The notes: generated by a model not told the origin, from the letters alone. A stretch of 64,000 bases of DNA from Klebsiella planticola ATCC 33531 (GCF_000735435.1 NZ_JMPP01000014.1:1-64000); one strand, 5' to 3'; numbered from the stretch's first letter, positions 45,447 to 59,120 are shown. Numbers and translations: made by a program.

Positions 45447-47093
45447 TCAGCTCTTTTTCTTCTCGCGGCTATGCAGACCACGCTTCTCGAGACCACGGTA
45501 AATCAGCTGCTGCTGAATAATGGTCACCAGGTTGCTGACGATATAGTAAACCACCAGACCTGACGGGAACCACAGGAAGAATACCGTAAAGATGACCGGC
45601 ATAAAGGTCATGATCTTCTGCTGCATCGGGTCGGTCACGGTGGTCGGAGACATCTTCTGAATGAAGAACATCGTCGCGCCCATGATGATCGGCAGGATGT
45701 AGTACGGGTCTTGCGCTGACAGGTCGTGGATCCACAGGATAAACGGCGCATGACGCAGTTCAACCGAGGCGCTCAGCATGTAGTACAGCGCAAGGAAGAT
45801 TGGCATCTGAATAATCAGCGGGAAGCAGCCACCCAGCGGGTTGACCTTTTCTGCTTTATACAGGGCCATCATTTCCTGGCTTTGGCGCTGTTTGTCATCG
45901 CCCAGACGCTCACGCATTGCCTGAATCTTCGGCTGCAGCATGCGCATCTTCGCCATGGAGGTGTACTGCGCTTTGGTCAGCGGGTACATGATGCCACGAA
46001 CGATAAAGGTGATAACGATAATCGAGAAGCCCCAGTTACCGAGGAAGCTGTGGATGAATTTCAGCAGCTTAAACAGCGGTTGGGAGATGAACCACAGCCA
46101 GCCGTAGTCGACGGTCAGATCCAGGTGCGGCGCGACGGCAGCCATTTTGTCCTGAATGGCCGGACCGACCCACAGAATGCTTTCCAGCTTGTCGGTTTGA
46201 CCCGGCTGTACCAGTACCGGCTGCGATTTATAGCCGATTGCGACAACACCGTTGCCGAGGTTGGCGGTGTAGAAGCTGTTGGTACCAGCGTTATGCGGAA
46301 CCCATGCGGTGGTGAAGTACTGCTGCAGCATCGCCACCCAACCGTCTTTGGTGCTGACGTTCAGGTTTTCGTTATCGACGATGGTATCGAATTTATATTT
46401 TTCGTATTTCGATTCCGACGTTGAGTACGCGGCACCACGGAAGGTGTGCATCGTAGACAGGCCACCGGTTTGGGTATCGCGGCTGGTTGGCAGGTTGGCA
46501 GTCTGTTTCAACTGACCGAAGGTAGAAATCTCCAGCGGTTTTTCACCAACGTTCTGCACGTTATAACCCACGTTCACCGCATAATCACCGCGTTTCAGCG
46601 TGAAGGTTTTGGTGAAGACGTTGCCTGCTTTATCGGTATACGTCAGCGGAATGACGATTTCGTTCTGGCCTTCCGCCAGCACAAACGCATCTTTATCGAC
46701 GTTATACAGCGGGCGGGCTCCATTAGCCGGGTTATCCGGGCCATCACGACCGGTTAAGCCGCTTTGAGCCTGATAGATAAACTGTGGCGTGGTTTCCAGT
46801 AACTGGAACGGTTCAGTCGACTTCAGTGCTTTCGGATAAGCCGGAAGCAGCGCTTGCTCCACATCACCACCGCGGGTGTTGATGGTCAGCTCAAGCACAT
46901 CGGTTTTTACCGTAATCAGTTTCCCCTGGCCACTGGCCGGTACGCCCTGGTCGGCGGCGCTACCCGCTGCTGTGGTCGTTGTCTGCGTGGTCTGTTGCTG
47001 AGCCTGAGGATTGTTATCCTGCTCCCAGGCTTGCCAGATCATGAAAGACACGAACAACAAAGCGATGATAAGAAGATTGCGTTGCGAATCCAT
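45447..47093 (-). CDS. yidC: membrane protein insertase YidC
   Basis: A 548-residue Oxa1-family insertase. N-terminal membrane anchor [19 protein letters not shown], a large periplasmic beta-supersandwich domain (about 60-340), then five core membrane segments from about 350. The hydrophilic-groove arginine region is [17 protein letters not shown]. It is 2 bp after yidD; the charged tail ends [12 protein letters not shown]. Confidence 0.98.
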   Translation of the reverse strand: MDSQRNLLIIALLFVSFMIWQAWEQDNNPQAQQQTTQTTTTAAGSAADQGVPASGQGKLITVKTDVLELTINTRGGDVEQALLPAYPKALKSTEPFQLLETTPQFIYQAQSGLTGRDGPDNPANGARPLYNVDKDAFVLAEGQNEIVIPLTYTDKAGNVFTKTFTLKRGDYAVNVGYNVQNVGEKPLEISTFGQLKQTANLPTSRDTQTGGLSTMHTFRGAAYSTSESKYEKYKFDTIVDNENLNVSTKDGWVAMLQQYFTTAWVPHNAGTNSFYTANLGNGVVAIGYKSQPVLVQPGQTDKLESILWVGPAIQDKMAAVAPHLDLTVDYGWLWFISQPLFKLLKFIHSFLGNWGFSIIVITFIVRGIMYPLTKAQYTSMAKMRMLQPKIQAMRERLGDDKQRQSQEMMALYKAEKVNPLGGCFPLIIQMPIFLALYYMLSASVELRHAPFILWIHDLSAQDPYYILPIIMGATMFFIQKMSPTTVTDPMQQKIMTFMPVIFTVFFLWFPSGLVVYYIVSNLVTIIQQQLIYRGLEKRGLHSREKKKS

Positions 47094-47095
47094 CG

Positions 47096-47353
47096 TTAGT
47101 GTTCTCTGGTATCAAATGGTCCAGGCGGGACGGGATCGTCACCACCAGGGTGTAAAGGGTGGCATTTTAATACGCGTTTCACTGTCAACCAACTGCCTTT
47201 TATCACTCCAAACCTGCGCAATGCCTCAATTCCGTAGCTTGAACAGGTTGGCGTGAAACGACAATGCGGCCCGAGTAGCGGACTAATCAGGCGCTGATAG
47301 ACCCGAATAAGGCCTATCAGGACCCGGGAGCCAGGCGACAATGGCGGCGCCAT
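47096..47353 (-). CDS. yidD: membrane protein insertion efficiency factor YidD
   Basis: An 85-residue protein with an amphipathic N-terminus and three conserved cysteines in [14 protein letters not shown] and [14 protein letters not shown]. It aids YidC-dependent insertion. Its start overlaps the 3' end of rnpA by 37 nt, the same arrangement as in E. coli. Confidence 0.96.
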   Translation of the reverse strand: MAPPLSPGSRVLIGLIRVYQRLISPLLGPHCRFTPTCSSYGIEALRRFGVIKGSWLTVKRVLKCHPLHPGGDDPVPPGPFDTREH

Positions 47354-47676
47354 AATTTTTCCAACGCTTCCGAGAGAGCACGGTTATCGAGGTCAGCAAC
47401 CCCTTTCTTTGCCACCACCACGAAATCCATTGGCGGGAGTTCATGTTGACGCAAACGAAAACTTTCACGCGTCAGACGTTTAATCCGATTGCGTTCATGT
47501 GCGCGTTTGACGTTTTTCTTGGCGACGGTAAGACCGATGCGGGGATGCCCCAGCGAATTCAGGCGGCCGAGGATGGTGATTTGCGGCGTGCCAGCCCGTT
47601 GTGGCTGCTGGAAGACGAAAGTGAAATGACTGGGAGTTAACAAACGTAACTCCCTGGGAAATGCGAGCTTAACCAC
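47317..47676 (-). CDS. rnpA: RNase P protein component
   Basis: The 119-residue protein subunit of RNase P, which matures the 5' ends of tRNAs with the M1 RNA. The RNR motif is [15 protein letters not shown]. The start is GTG at 47676 ([10 protein letters not shown]). It is 15 bp after rpmH and overlaps yidD. Confidence 0.97.
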   Translation of the reverse strand: MVKLAFPRELRLLTPSHFTFVFQQPQRAGTPQITILGRLNSLGHPRIGLTVAKKNVKRAHERNRIKRLTRESFRLRQHELPPMDFVVVAKKGVADLDNRALSEALEKLWRRHCRLAPGS

Positions 47677-47691
47677 GCAGGGTTAGCTTTA

Positions 47692-47844
<153 letters not shown>

Positions 47845-47933
47845 CTAAACTTGAATAATTTCACTGACTTTTGCGTATACCCGAACGAACTTCGAACGAC
47901 TTACGCGGCAGCGATGGTGATTAAAGAGGCCGG

Positions 47934-47962
47934 ATTGTAATAATTGTACACTCCGGAGTCAA
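47934..47962 (-). promoter_or_regulatory. rpmH promoter
   Basis: On the minus strand: TTGACT (47962-47957), 17-bp spacer, TACAAT (47939-47934), about 100 bp upstream of rpmH. A strong housekeeping promoter. Confidence 0.8.
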
Positions 47963-48199
47963 TTCTCTTTCCTTATTTCTCGCACCTTGTCGCACAAAAA
48001 ATGACCTGCGACAGGCAACGGAAAACGGGCATTACGCGCCGGGTGGAGGATTATACGGCCTGACGGGTAAAGCGCAAGGATCGTAAAGGATCTTTGTTAG
48101 ATCGTTTAGGCCCTAAACCAGCATAGCTCATTAAATTTTCCAATATGTGGGCGAAATCGTGCCTCACTCCTCTCCGGATCGATTACACTTACCCGGCTT

Positions 48200-48453
48200 T
48201 GATCCTTCCTGTGGATAAATCGGGAAGAATCTGTTGAGAAACACAAGATATCTTTCTCAGTTTAGGCTATGATCCCCGGTCCTGATCGCGATCCACCGAT
48301 CCGCATCGGATAAATACCGCAGATAGCGGTTCGCGCGTCACCCCTTTTGTGCAGGGGCTTTTCGGCCAATGCTGGGTCTTGTCGACGTGTGCCAACAATC
48401 ACGATTGTTTCTTTTTTTCTTTATATCGATTTTATGTTCGAGTGGAGTCCGCC
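48200..48453 (+). promoter_or_regulatory. dnaA promoter region with DnaA box and GATC cluster
   Basis: A perfect DnaA box TTATCCACA lies at 48218-48210 (minus strand), allowing autorepression. A -10 TATGAT (48268-48273) overlaps the first of four closely packed GATC sites between 48271 and 48301, so methylation state should affect it, as known for E. coli dnaAp2. The rest of the rpmH-dnaA spacer (47963-48199) holds nothing else recognised. Confidence 0.75.
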
Positions 48454-49860
48454 GTGTCACTTTCGCTTTGGCAGCAGTGTCTTGCCCGATTGCAGGATGA
48501 GTTACCAGCCACAGAATTCAGTATGTGGATACGCCCGTTGCAGGCGGAATTGAGCGATAACACGTTGGCACTGTATGCGCCAAACCGTTTTGTGCTCGAT
48601 TGGGTAAGGGATAAATACCTCAATAATATCAATGGACTCCTCAATGATTTTTGCGGTGCTGATGCCCCACAACTGCGATTTGAAGTCGGGACTCGCCCGG
48701 CGGTGCAGGCGCAACGCGGCGCGGTAAATACGCATGTTGCGACCGCCGTACCGGCAGCGCAGGTTCAGACGGCGCGCGTCGCGCCAACGATCGTGCGTCC
48801 CGGCTGGGATAACGTCCCGGCACCGGCGGAGCCTACCTACCGCTCTAACGTTAACGTTAAGCACACCTTCGACAATTTTGTGGAAGGTAAATCTAACCAG
48901 CTGGCTCGTGCGGCGGCGCGTCAGGTCGCCGATAACCCGGGTGGCGCATATAACCCTTTATTCCTTTATGGCGGTACCGGTCTGGGTAAAACCCACCTGT
49001 TGCACGCGGTCGGTAACGGCATTGTTGCGCGCAAACCCAACGCCAAAGTGGTCTATATGCACTCGGAGCGTTTTGTTCAGGACATGGTTAAAGCGTTACA
49101 GAACAACGCCATTGAAGAGTTTAAACGCTACTACCGCTCCGTCGACGCCCTGTTGATCGATGATATTCAGTTCTTTGCCAATAAAGAGCGTTCTCAGGAA
49201 GAGTTTTTCCACACCTTTAATGCTCTGCTGGAGGGTAATCAGCAGATCATTCTCACTTCGGATCGCTATCCGAAAGAGATCAATGGTGTTGAGGATCGTC
49301 TGAAATCCCGCTTTGGCTGGGGGCTGACGGTGGCGATCGAGCCGCCTGAGCTGGAAACCCGCGTGGCGATCCTGATGAAAAAGGCCGACGAAAACGACAT
49401 TCGTCTGCCGGGAGAAGTGGCCTTCTTTATTGCCAAGCGTCTACGCTCTAACGTACGTGAGCTGGAAGGGGCGCTGAACCGCGTTATCGCCAATGCCAAC
49501 TTTACCGGCCGGGCGATCACCATCGATTTCGTGCGTGAAGCGCTGCGCGATCTGCTGGCGCTGCAGGAAAAACTGGTCACCATCGACAATATTCAGAAGA
49601 CGGTGGCGGAATATTACAAGATTAAGGTAGCGGACCTGTTGTCGAAACGCCGCTCCCGTTCGGTGGCGCGTCCACGCCAGATGGCGATGGCGCTGGCGAA
49701 AGAACTGACCAACCACAGTTTGCCGGAAATCGGCGATGCGTTTGGCGGTCGCGACCATACCACCGTGCTACACGCCTGCCGTAAGATTGAGCAGCTGCGT
49801 GAAGAAAGCCACGATATCAAAGAAGACTTTTCCAATTTAATCAGAACATTATCCTCGTGA
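48454..49860 (+). CDS. dnaA: replication initiator DnaA
   Basis: A 468-residue AAA+ initiator that binds the DnaA boxes of oriC at 15592-15889. Domain I is [17 protein letters not shown]; a variable linker spans about 85-130; Walker A is [10 protein letters not shown] near residue 172; Walker B is LLIDDIQFF; the DNA-binding domain IV signature is [15 protein letters not shown]. The start is GTG at 48454, with GGAG 6 nt upstream, as in E. coli; the longer upstream frame is rejected. It is 4 bp before dnaN. Confidence 0.98.
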   Translation: MSLSLWQQCLARLQDELPATEFSMWIRPLQAELSDNTLALYAPNRFVLDWVRDKYLNNINGLLNDFCGADAPQLRFEVGTRPAVQAQRGAVNTHVATAVPAAQVQTARVAPTIVRPGWDNVPAPAEPTYRSNVNVKHTFDNFVEGKSNQLARAAARQVADNPGGAYNPLFLYGGTGLGKTHLLHAVGNGIVARKPNAKVVYMHSERFVQDMVKALQNNAIEEFKRYYRSVDALLIDDIQFFANKERSQEEFFHTFNALLEGNQQIILTSDRYPKEINGVEDRLKSRFGWGLTVAIEPPELETRVAILMKKADENDIRLPGEVAFFIAKRLRSNVRELEGALNRVIANANFTGRAITIDFVREALRDLLALQEKLVTIDNIQKTVAEYYKIKVADLLSKRRSRSVARPRQMAMALAKELTNHSLPEIGDAFGGRDHTTVLHACRKIEQLREESHDIKEDFSNLIRTLSS

Positions 49861-49864
49861 CGCT

Positions 49865-50965
49865 ATGAAATTTACCGTAGAACGTGAACATTTATTAAAA
49901 CCGCTGCAACAGGTGAGCGGTCCCTTAGGGGGTCGTCCGACGCTGCCAATTCTCGGTAACCTGCTGCTTCAGGTCTCGGATGGCGCGCTGTCGCTGACCG
50001 GTACGGACCTCGAAATGGAAATGGTGGCGCGCGTTGCGCTGATTCAACCGCATGAGGCGGGTGCAACGACCGTTCCGGCGCGAAAATTCTTTGATATCTG
50101 CCGCGGCCTGCCCGAAGGCGCGGAGATTGCCGTTCAGCTGGAAGGCGATCGGATGCTGGTGCGTTCCGGACGCAGTCGTTTTTCGCTGTCGACCCTGCCC
50201 GCTGCCGATTTCCCGAATCTTGATGACTGGCAGAGTGAAGTCGAATTTACCCTGCCGCAGGCGACGATGAAGCGCCTGATTGAAGCCACGCAGTTTTCGA
50301 TGGCGCATCAGGATGTGCGTTATTACTTAAACGGCATGTTGTTTGAAACCGAAGGTGACGAACTGCGTACCGTTGCCACCGACGGACACCGTCTGGCGGT
50401 CTGTTCAATGCCGCTGGGTGAATCGTTGCCGAACCATTCGGTGATCGTGCCGCGTAAAGGGGTGATTGAGCTGATGCGCATGCTTGATGGCGGCGATACG
50501 CCGCTGCGCGTGCAGATTGGCAGCAACAATATTCGCGCCCACGTCGGTGACTTTATCTTCACATCGAAGCTGGTTGATGGCCGTTTCCCTGATTATCGCC
50601 GGGTATTGCCGAAGAATCCCGATAAACATCTGGATGCCGGCTGCGATATTCTTAAGCAGGCCTTTGCTCGTGCCGCGATTCTGTCGAACGAAAAATTCCG
50701 CGGCGTGCGTCTCTATGTCAGCGAAAATCAGCTGAAAATCACCGCCAATAACCCGGAACAGGAAGAAGCGGAAGAGATTCTCGACGTTTCCTACTCCGGC
50801 AGCGAGATGGAAATCGGCTTTAACGTCAGCTATGTGCTGGATGTGCTTAATGCGCTGAAGTGCGAAAATGTGCGTATTTTGCTGACCGACTCGGTATCGA
50901 GCGTGCAGATTGAGGATGCGGCATCACAATCCGCAGCTTACGTTGTCATGCCTATGCGCTTGTAA
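49865..50965 (+). CDS. dnaN: DNA polymerase III sliding clamp (beta)
   Basis: A 366-residue clamp subunit of three similar domains, dimerising to a ring around DNA. Start MKFTVEREHLLKPLQQV and end AAYVVMPMRL are family hallmarks; the C-terminal MPMRL lies at the clamp-binding pocket. It is in the dnaA operon. Unlike E. coli, where recF follows at once, 139 bp separate it from recF. Confidence 0.98.
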   Translation: MKFTVEREHLLKPLQQVSGPLGGRPTLPILGNLLLQVSDGALSLTGTDLEMEMVARVALIQPHEAGATTVPARKFFDICRGLPEGAEIAVQLEGDRMLVRSGRSRFSLSTLPAADFPNLDDWQSEVEFTLPQATMKRLIEATQFSMAHQDVRYYLNGMLFETEGDELRTVATDGHRLAVCSMPLGESLPNHSVIVPRKGVIELMRMLDGGDTPLRVQIGSNNIRAHVGDFIFTSKLVDGRFPDYRRVLPKNPDKHLDAGCDILKQAFARAAILSNEKFRGVRLYVSENQLKITANNPEQEEAEEILDVSYSGSEMEIGFNVSYVLDVLNALKCENVRILLTDSVSSVQIEDAASQSAAYVVMPMRL

Positions 50966-51104
50966 AGAATATCGGGCTATCTTACTTGTTATTCTGGCTC
51001 CGGGCAGTGCTCGCAATCCTCACGTACTTTAGTACGCTCCGGTTGCTGCGCGCTGGCCGTAACCAGACTAACTGCGACGATAATGCCCTGGTTATGAGCT
51101 GACT
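50966..51104 (+). repeat. palindromic intergenic element between dnaN and recF
   Basis: The centre is CGTACT (51023-51028) / AGTACG (51031-51036), nested in outer arms GCAATCC (51013-51019) / GGTTGC (51041-51046) and further GC-rich complementary stretches, giving one long imperfect hairpin. There is no ORF. It resembles short mobile-type intergenic repeats seen in enterics. The recF ribosome binding site after it is weak. Confidence 0.6.
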
Positions 51105-54621
<3,517 letters not shown>

Positions 54622-54675
54622 GCTCATCTTCTGGTCCCCGGTGGCGCGATGCCGGCCGGGGTTGCGGAATATGTT

Positions 54676-54709
54676 GCCCGGACAGGGCGCCTCGCGCCAC
54701 TATCCGGGC
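54676..54709. repeat. REP-like palindrome after gyrB
   Basis: Arms GCCCGGA / TCCGGGC, with an inner GGGCGC / GCGCC stem. A separate hairpin (CCCCGG / CCGGGG) lies at about 54636-54661. Together they end or stabilise the gyrB message; neither has a T-run. Confidence 0.7.
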
Positions 54710-54834
54710 GTTCCTCCGGCCTAAAAGAGGAATTCCTCGTTTCGATCCTATCCTCGTTTTCCCCTTCTTCTGTTGCTGTTTTTTGAGCGGAATCGCGTTA
54801 GCATGGCCCAGGACTCATCTTACCTGGGGATCTC

Positions 54835-55647
54835 ATGGCTATTAAACTGATTGCAATTGATATGGACGGTACGCTGCTGCTGCCTGACCATACCATCTCT
54901 CCTGCTGTTAAAACCGCGATTGCCGCGGCGCGCGCGCGTGGCGTCAACGTTGTGCTCACCACCGGCCGGCCGTATGCCGGTGTGCATAGCTATCTGAAAG
55001 AGCTGCACATGGAGCAGCCGGGAGACTACTGCATCACCTACAACGGCGCATTAGTACAGAAGGCAAGCGACGGCAGTACCGTGGCGCAAACAGCGCTGAG
55101 CTATGATGACTACCGCTATCTTGAACAGCTTTCCCGCGATGTTGGCTCTCACTTCCATGCTCTCGATCGCAATACGCTATACACCGCGAACCGCGATGTG
55201 AGCTACTACACGGTGCATGAATCCTACGTGGCGACGATTCCACTGGTCTTCTGCGAAGCAGAAAATATGGACCCGAATATCCAGCTGCTGAAGGTGATGA
55301 TGATCGATGAGCCGGCAATCCTTGACCAGGCTATCGCCCGCATCCCGGCGGAAGTCAAAGAGAAGTATACCGTGCTGAAAAGCGCGCCGTACTTCCTCGA
55401 AATCCTCGATAAGCGCGTCAATAAAGGAACCGGCGTGAAGTCTCTGGCCGATGCGCTGAATATCAAGCAGGAAGAGATCATGGCGATTGGCGATCAGGAA
55501 AACGACATTGCGATGATTGAGTTTGCCGGCGTCGGCGTGGCGATGGATAACGCGATTCCGAGCGTGAAGGAAGCCGCCAACTTCATCACCAAATCGAACC
55601 TTGAAGATGGTGTAGCCTGGGCGATTGAGAAGTACGTTTTATCCTGA
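54835..55647 (+). CDS. yidA: sugar phosphatase YidA (HAD Cof-type)
   Basis: A 270-residue HAD phosphatase with the nucleophile motif DMDGTLLLPDHTIS, motif II TTGRPYAGV and the C-terminal metal motif GDQENDIAMIEFAG. E. coli YidA acts on erythrose 4-phosphate, glucose 1-phosphate and similar sugar phosphates. It has its own promoter region after gyrB. Confidence 0.96.
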   Translation: MAIKLIAIDMDGTLLLPDHTISPAVKTAIAAARARGVNVVLTTGRPYAGVHSYLKELHMEQPGDYCITYNGALVQKASDGSTVAQTALSYDDYRYLEQLSRDVGSHFHALDRNTLYTANRDVSYYTVHESYVATIPLVFCEAENMDPNIQLLKVMMIDEPAILDQAIARIPAEVKEKYTVLKSAPYFLEILDKRVNKGTGVKSLADALNIKQEEIMAIGDQENDIAMIEFAGVGVAMDNAIPSVKEAANFITKSNLEDGVAWAIEKYVLS

Positions 55648-55655
55648 CCCGATCT

Positions 55656-55680
55656 TCAGGCCCGGCGTTTTCGGGCCTGA
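55656..55680 (+). terminator. yidA terminator-like hairpin
   Basis: Stem TCAGGCCCG / CGGGCCTGA, followed by only a short T-rich tract, so termination may be weak. Confidence 0.6.
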
Positions 55681-55910
55681 TTCTGCCTTGATGATGCATT
55701 AAATTAACCGCTTAGGGCATTTTTGCCTCACCGCACGCCAGTCCGCACAGAAGTCTCCCCTTCATTGCTGCAAATTCGATAAGCTTTCCTTCTTATATCG
55801 ATGAACCCGTACCGCCCTCGAAAAAGCCACGCCGGATGCCAACTATAATCAAACCCGACGCGGTTTCGTATTGCCGGCCGTCATCACCTTTATCTCGGAG
55901 AGAAACGTTT

Positions 55911-57044
55911 TTGAGCACGCTGCGTAGCGTCATTCTGTGTTGTACCGCATGCTCTTTTATCGGGCAGGCGCAGGCGTTGAGCCAGGAACATATTGATGAC
56001 TGGCTGAAAAACCTGGGGGCCAGCGACCAGTTTGATGCTTCGAAAGGGATCGACTGGGGCGTGATGCCCGGGCCGTTCTACACGCCGGAGCTAGGTCTGG
56101 GAATCGGCACCGCAATGGTTGGCATGTATCGCCCCGATCCCGGCGATACCGTCAGTCAAAATTCGACGTTAACGCTCAGCGGCTACGCCAGTTCCACCGG
56201 CGCATTTGGTATTAGCGTAAAAAACTACGCCTTTTTTGCCGACGATCTCTGGCGCATCTTTGTCGAAGGTTCGCTGGCCAATACGCCAACGTATTACTGG
56301 GGACAAGGTTTCACTGCCGCCGATAACGACGGTGGCAAAGAGAAATATACCGCGCAGGTACTGACGCTGCGGCCCACCGTATATCGACAGCTGGTGGACA
56401 ATATGTATCTTGGCGTGGGCTGGTCACTGGCCGCCCAGAATGCCGATGAGACGGACCGCGACGATTTGCCCAAAATTGAAAGCACTCCTCAGGGGCCCTC
56501 GGTATTCAGTTCTGGCTTCAGCATCGATGTGAACTGGGACGATCGGGATTTTGTTCCGAACCCTCGCCAGGGCCAGTATGCGGACCTCCGCTATACCCAC
56601 TATGCTCCGGGGCTGGGGAGCGATACCCGATTTGATGAATGGCATCTTCACTACAGCCGCTACACCGCGCTCAGCGAAAAAAGCGTCCTGGCGTGGGAGA
56701 GCGACGGAGTATTTACCCACGGCGATGTACCGTGGAGCATGCTGCCGCTTCTCGGCAGCGATGAGCGCATGCGCGGCTATTATCAGGGGCGCTATCGCGA
56801 TAAAAATGTGCTGAGCACCCAGCTGGAGTATCGTCGCCAGCTTACCTGGCGCCATGGCATTGTTGCCTGGGTTGGCGCAGGGACGATGGGACCTTCCGTT
56901 GATTCTCTGAATGACGGCCGTTGGCTACCGACGGCGGGCGTTGGCTATCGCTTTGAATTTAAACCGCGGGTGAATATTCGCCTCGACTATGGTATCGGCA
57001 AAGGCAGCAGCGGCTTTTACTTCCAGGTCGGTGAAGCCTTCTGA
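55911..57044 (+). CDS. outer-membrane beta-barrel protein (Omp85/BamA barrel-like, no POTRA)
   Basis: A 377-residue exported protein. The start proposed is TTG at 55911, with GGAGAG 8 nt upstream, giving a clean signal peptide MSTLRSVILCCTACSFIGQA before LSQEH. The frame also opens at an ATG 75 bp earlier (55836), which would bury the signal. The body is rich in alternating aromatic strands and contains MRGYYQGRYRDKN, like the conserved RGY/RGF loop of Omp85 barrels, and ends in a C-terminal Phe (QVGEAF), the usual barrel-assembly signal. No POTRA domains. It occupies the place of the E. coli dgo block. Function unknown. Confidence 0.78.
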   Translation: MSTLRSVILCCTACSFIGQAQALSQEHIDDWLKNLGASDQFDASKGIDWGVMPGPFYTPELGLGIGTAMVGMYRPDPGDTVSQNSTLTLSGYASSTGAFGISVKNYAFFADDLWRIFVEGSLANTPTYYWGQGFTAADNDGGKEKYTAQVLTLRPTVYRQLVDNMYLGVGWSLAAQNADETDRDDLPKIESTPQGPSVFSSGFSIDVNWDDRDFVPNPRQGQYADLRYTHYAPGLGSDTRFDEWHLHYSRYTALSEKSVLAWESDGVFTHGDVPWSMLPLLGSDERMRGYYQGRYRDKNVLSTQLEYRRQLTWRHGIVAWVGAGTMGPSVDSLNDGRWLPTAGVGYRFEFKPRVNIRLDYGIGKGSSGFYFQVGEAF

Positions 57045-57384
57045 TGTCGGGTTCTGTCCTTGTGAATCCACCTGCAGAAGTACCGTGGTGTCGCGGTTTA
57101 CTCTCGTGGTTTACATCGCCATAGTCGACGTCGGTCGCTGCATTCGGGCTGGAACATCCGCTCATATTCAGGCGCGATTCGACACCACTAAAGCGGGAAT
57201 AAGCAACGTTTTCCTGCGCTTGCCTGGTTTGTGCGCGTTATCCCGGCCCGGTTCTGGTCTGTAGTGCCGCAATCGCGTTGCCGGGGGCAACTCCTGTATC
57301 CTGCCGGCGGGCGATGTTAAACGTGTAGGTTAATTCTGTCCGATGCTATACCCTGATATGAACGTTGTGCATCAGGGTATCTCT
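57045..57384 (+). promoter_or_regulatory. spacer upstream of yidR with an RBS-covering hairpin
   Basis: Nothing coding was recognised in most of this 340 bp. At its end TACCCTGAT (57349-57357) pairs with ATCAGGGTA (57371-57379); the second arm contains the yidR ribosome binding site AGGGT. The loop is 13 nt. Folding would hide the site, suggesting translational control. Confidence 0.55.
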
Positions 57385-58611
57385 ATGAAACAAGTCACCT
57401 TTGCTCCCCGCCATCATCAGCTAACCAACACGCGCACCTGGACTGCGGACAGCCAGTGGCTGGCCTTTGACGTTCGTCCGTCGGGAGCCTCCTTTACCGG
57501 AAAGACGATTGAACGGGTTAATGTGCAAACCGGGGCCGTAGAGATCCTCTATGGTGCGGAACACGGGGCGCATGTTGGTGTGGTGACCGTTCATCCTGCG
57601 ATGGATAAATACGTCTTTATACATGGTCCGGAACACCCGGATGAAAACTGGCAGTATGATTTTCACCATCGCCGCGGCGTGGTGACGTATCAGGGCGCGA
57701 CGCACAACCTTGAGGCGATGGATATCACCGCACCGTATACGCCGGGCGCGCTGCGCGGCGGCAGCCATGTCCATGTCTATAGTCCAAACGGGCAGTTCGT
57801 CAGCTTTACTTATAACGATCATGTCCTGCACCAACGTTCGGCCTCCCTTGACCTGCGAAACGTCGGCGTCGCGACCCCTTATGGCCCGGTCTCACCGCAC
57901 GGGCAGCATCCGCGTGAATATGGCGGCAGCCACTGGAGCGTGCTGGTCAGCCGGACAACGCCGACGCCGGTGCCGGGCAGCGATGAGATTAACCGCGCCT
58001 ATGAAGAAGGCTGGGTGGGGAACCATGCGCTGGCATTTATCGGCGATACGCTGTCGACCAATGGCGCCAGAATCCCTGAGCTGTTTATTGTGACGCTCCC
58101 GGAGAGCGAGCGGGGCTGGAAGCAACCGGGCGATACGCCGCTGGCCGGTACGGAGACCACCATGCCTGCACCGCCGGCCGGAGTGATGCAGCGACGTTTA
58201 ACGTTTACTCACCATCGACGCTATCCGGGGCTGGTCAATACGCCGCGGCACTGGGTGCGGGCCAACCCGCAGGCAACGCAGATTGCCTTCCTGATGCGCG
58301 ACGAGGCGGGAGTGGTGCAACTCTGGCTGATCTCCCCCCAGGGGCGCGATCTGCGGCAGTTAACCCACAATGTTAATGATATTCAATCGGCTTTTAACTG
58401 GCACCCGTCAGGGGAGTGGCTGGGATTTGTGCTGGATAACCGCATGGCTATCTGTCATGCCCGGAGCGGTGAAATTACATTTTTGACTGCCGATCATGAA
58501 AACCCACCTTCAGCGGATGCTGTGGTGTTTTCACCGGACGGGAAACACCTTGCCTGGATGCAAGATGTGAATGGCTATCGCCAGCTGTGGATAACCGACG
58601 TCGAGTTTTAA
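57385..58611 (+). CDS. yidR: DUF3748 beta-propeller protein YidR
   Basis: A 408-residue protein close to E. coli YidR (415). It is built of TolB/WD40-like repeats, with WHPSGEWLGFVLDN and VFSPDGKHLAWMQD blades near the C-terminus and YSPNGQFVSFTYNDH earlier. No signal peptide, so cytoplasmic. The start at 57385 gives the E. coli N-terminus MKQ-TFAPR; the frame opens 42 nt further up inside the leader hairpin. Function unknown. It converges on yidQ with one base between stops. Confidence 0.92.
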   Translation: MKQVTFAPRHHQLTNTRTWTADSQWLAFDVRPSGASFTGKTIERVNVQTGAVEILYGAEHGAHVGVVTVHPAMDKYVFIHGPEHPDENWQYDFHHRRGVVTYQGATHNLEAMDITAPYTPGALRGGSHVHVYSPNGQFVSFTYNDHVLHQRSASLDLRNVGVATPYGPVSPHGQHPREYGGSHWSVLVSRTTPTPVPGSDEINRAYEEGWVGNHALAFIGDTLSTNGARIPELFIVTLPESERGWKQPGDTPLAGTETTMPAPPAGVMQRRLTFTHHRRYPGLVNTPRHWVRANPQATQIAFLMRDEAGVVQLWLISPQGRDLRQLTHNVNDIQSAFNWHPSGEWLGFVLDNRMAICHARSGEITFLTADHENPPSADAVVFSPDGKHLAWMQDVNGYRQLWITDVEF

Positions 58612-58612
58612 A

Positions 58613-58942
58613 TCAAGGCGCTGGCATGGCCGCTGGTGGAATCACGGCGTTGGTCGCCAGCGAGCTCTTCTCACTTTTCTCGACGCGTGATTTTATCGAG
58701 CTGTCGGTACGGAACATATCCCACGGCAGCAGCAGCGTGTCCATCACCGCCGTGAAGGGCATATCGAGTGCGACCAGGGATTTTGTTCCCCAGTTGGCAT
58801 CACTGTTTCCCAGCATTTGAGCGCTGGCGCGAGTTCCCGGATAGGTTCCTTCCTTTCCACCGGTATGTGACATCACGCTGGAGCAACCGCTCAAACCCAC
58901 CATCCCGCTGAACAGGACCAGCTTTAACAGACCGCTTTTCAT
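58613..58942 (-). CDS. yidQ: lipoprotein YidQ (DUF1375)
   Basis: A 109-residue predicted lipoprotein. The signal MKSGLLKLVLFSGMVGLSGC has a lipobox L-S-G-C; the residue after Cys is Ser, so outer-membrane sorting is expected. The mature part SSVMSHTGGKEGTYPGTRAS is conserved with E. coli. ATG at 58942 is best spaced from GGAAGA; a second ATG is directly upstream (58945). The long upstream frame is rejected. Function unknown. Confidence 0.9.
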   Translation of the reverse strand: MKSGLLKLVLFSGMVGLSGCSSVMSHTGGKEGTYPGTRASAQMLGNSDANWGTKSLVALDMPFTAVMDTLLLPWDMFRTDSSIKSRVEKSEKSSLATNAVIPPAAMPAP

Positions 58943-59120
58943 CATTCTTCCATCGTTGTTTCGGGCATTGAGGTAACCTTCATATCGGTTATATCGAGCC
59001 ATTCCATGAATGCCTAGCGTTATTGCACCGCACTGTGGCAGGCATCGCATTTTGCCTTTTGTGCTTTCCACCCAGTCTAAGCAATCGACAGGAAACTGCA
59101 AAAAAAAATGGTTTTTCGCG

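Noticed and set aside
48349..48453. ATG-initiated 35-codon extension of DnaA
   Set aside because: Non-homologous, lies in the leader; the GTG at 48454 with GGAG matches E. coli.
56989..57264. 91-codon plus-strand frame overlapping the end of the barrel gene
   Set aside because: No ribosome site; half of it is antiphase to the barrel gene and the rest has no recognisable protein features.
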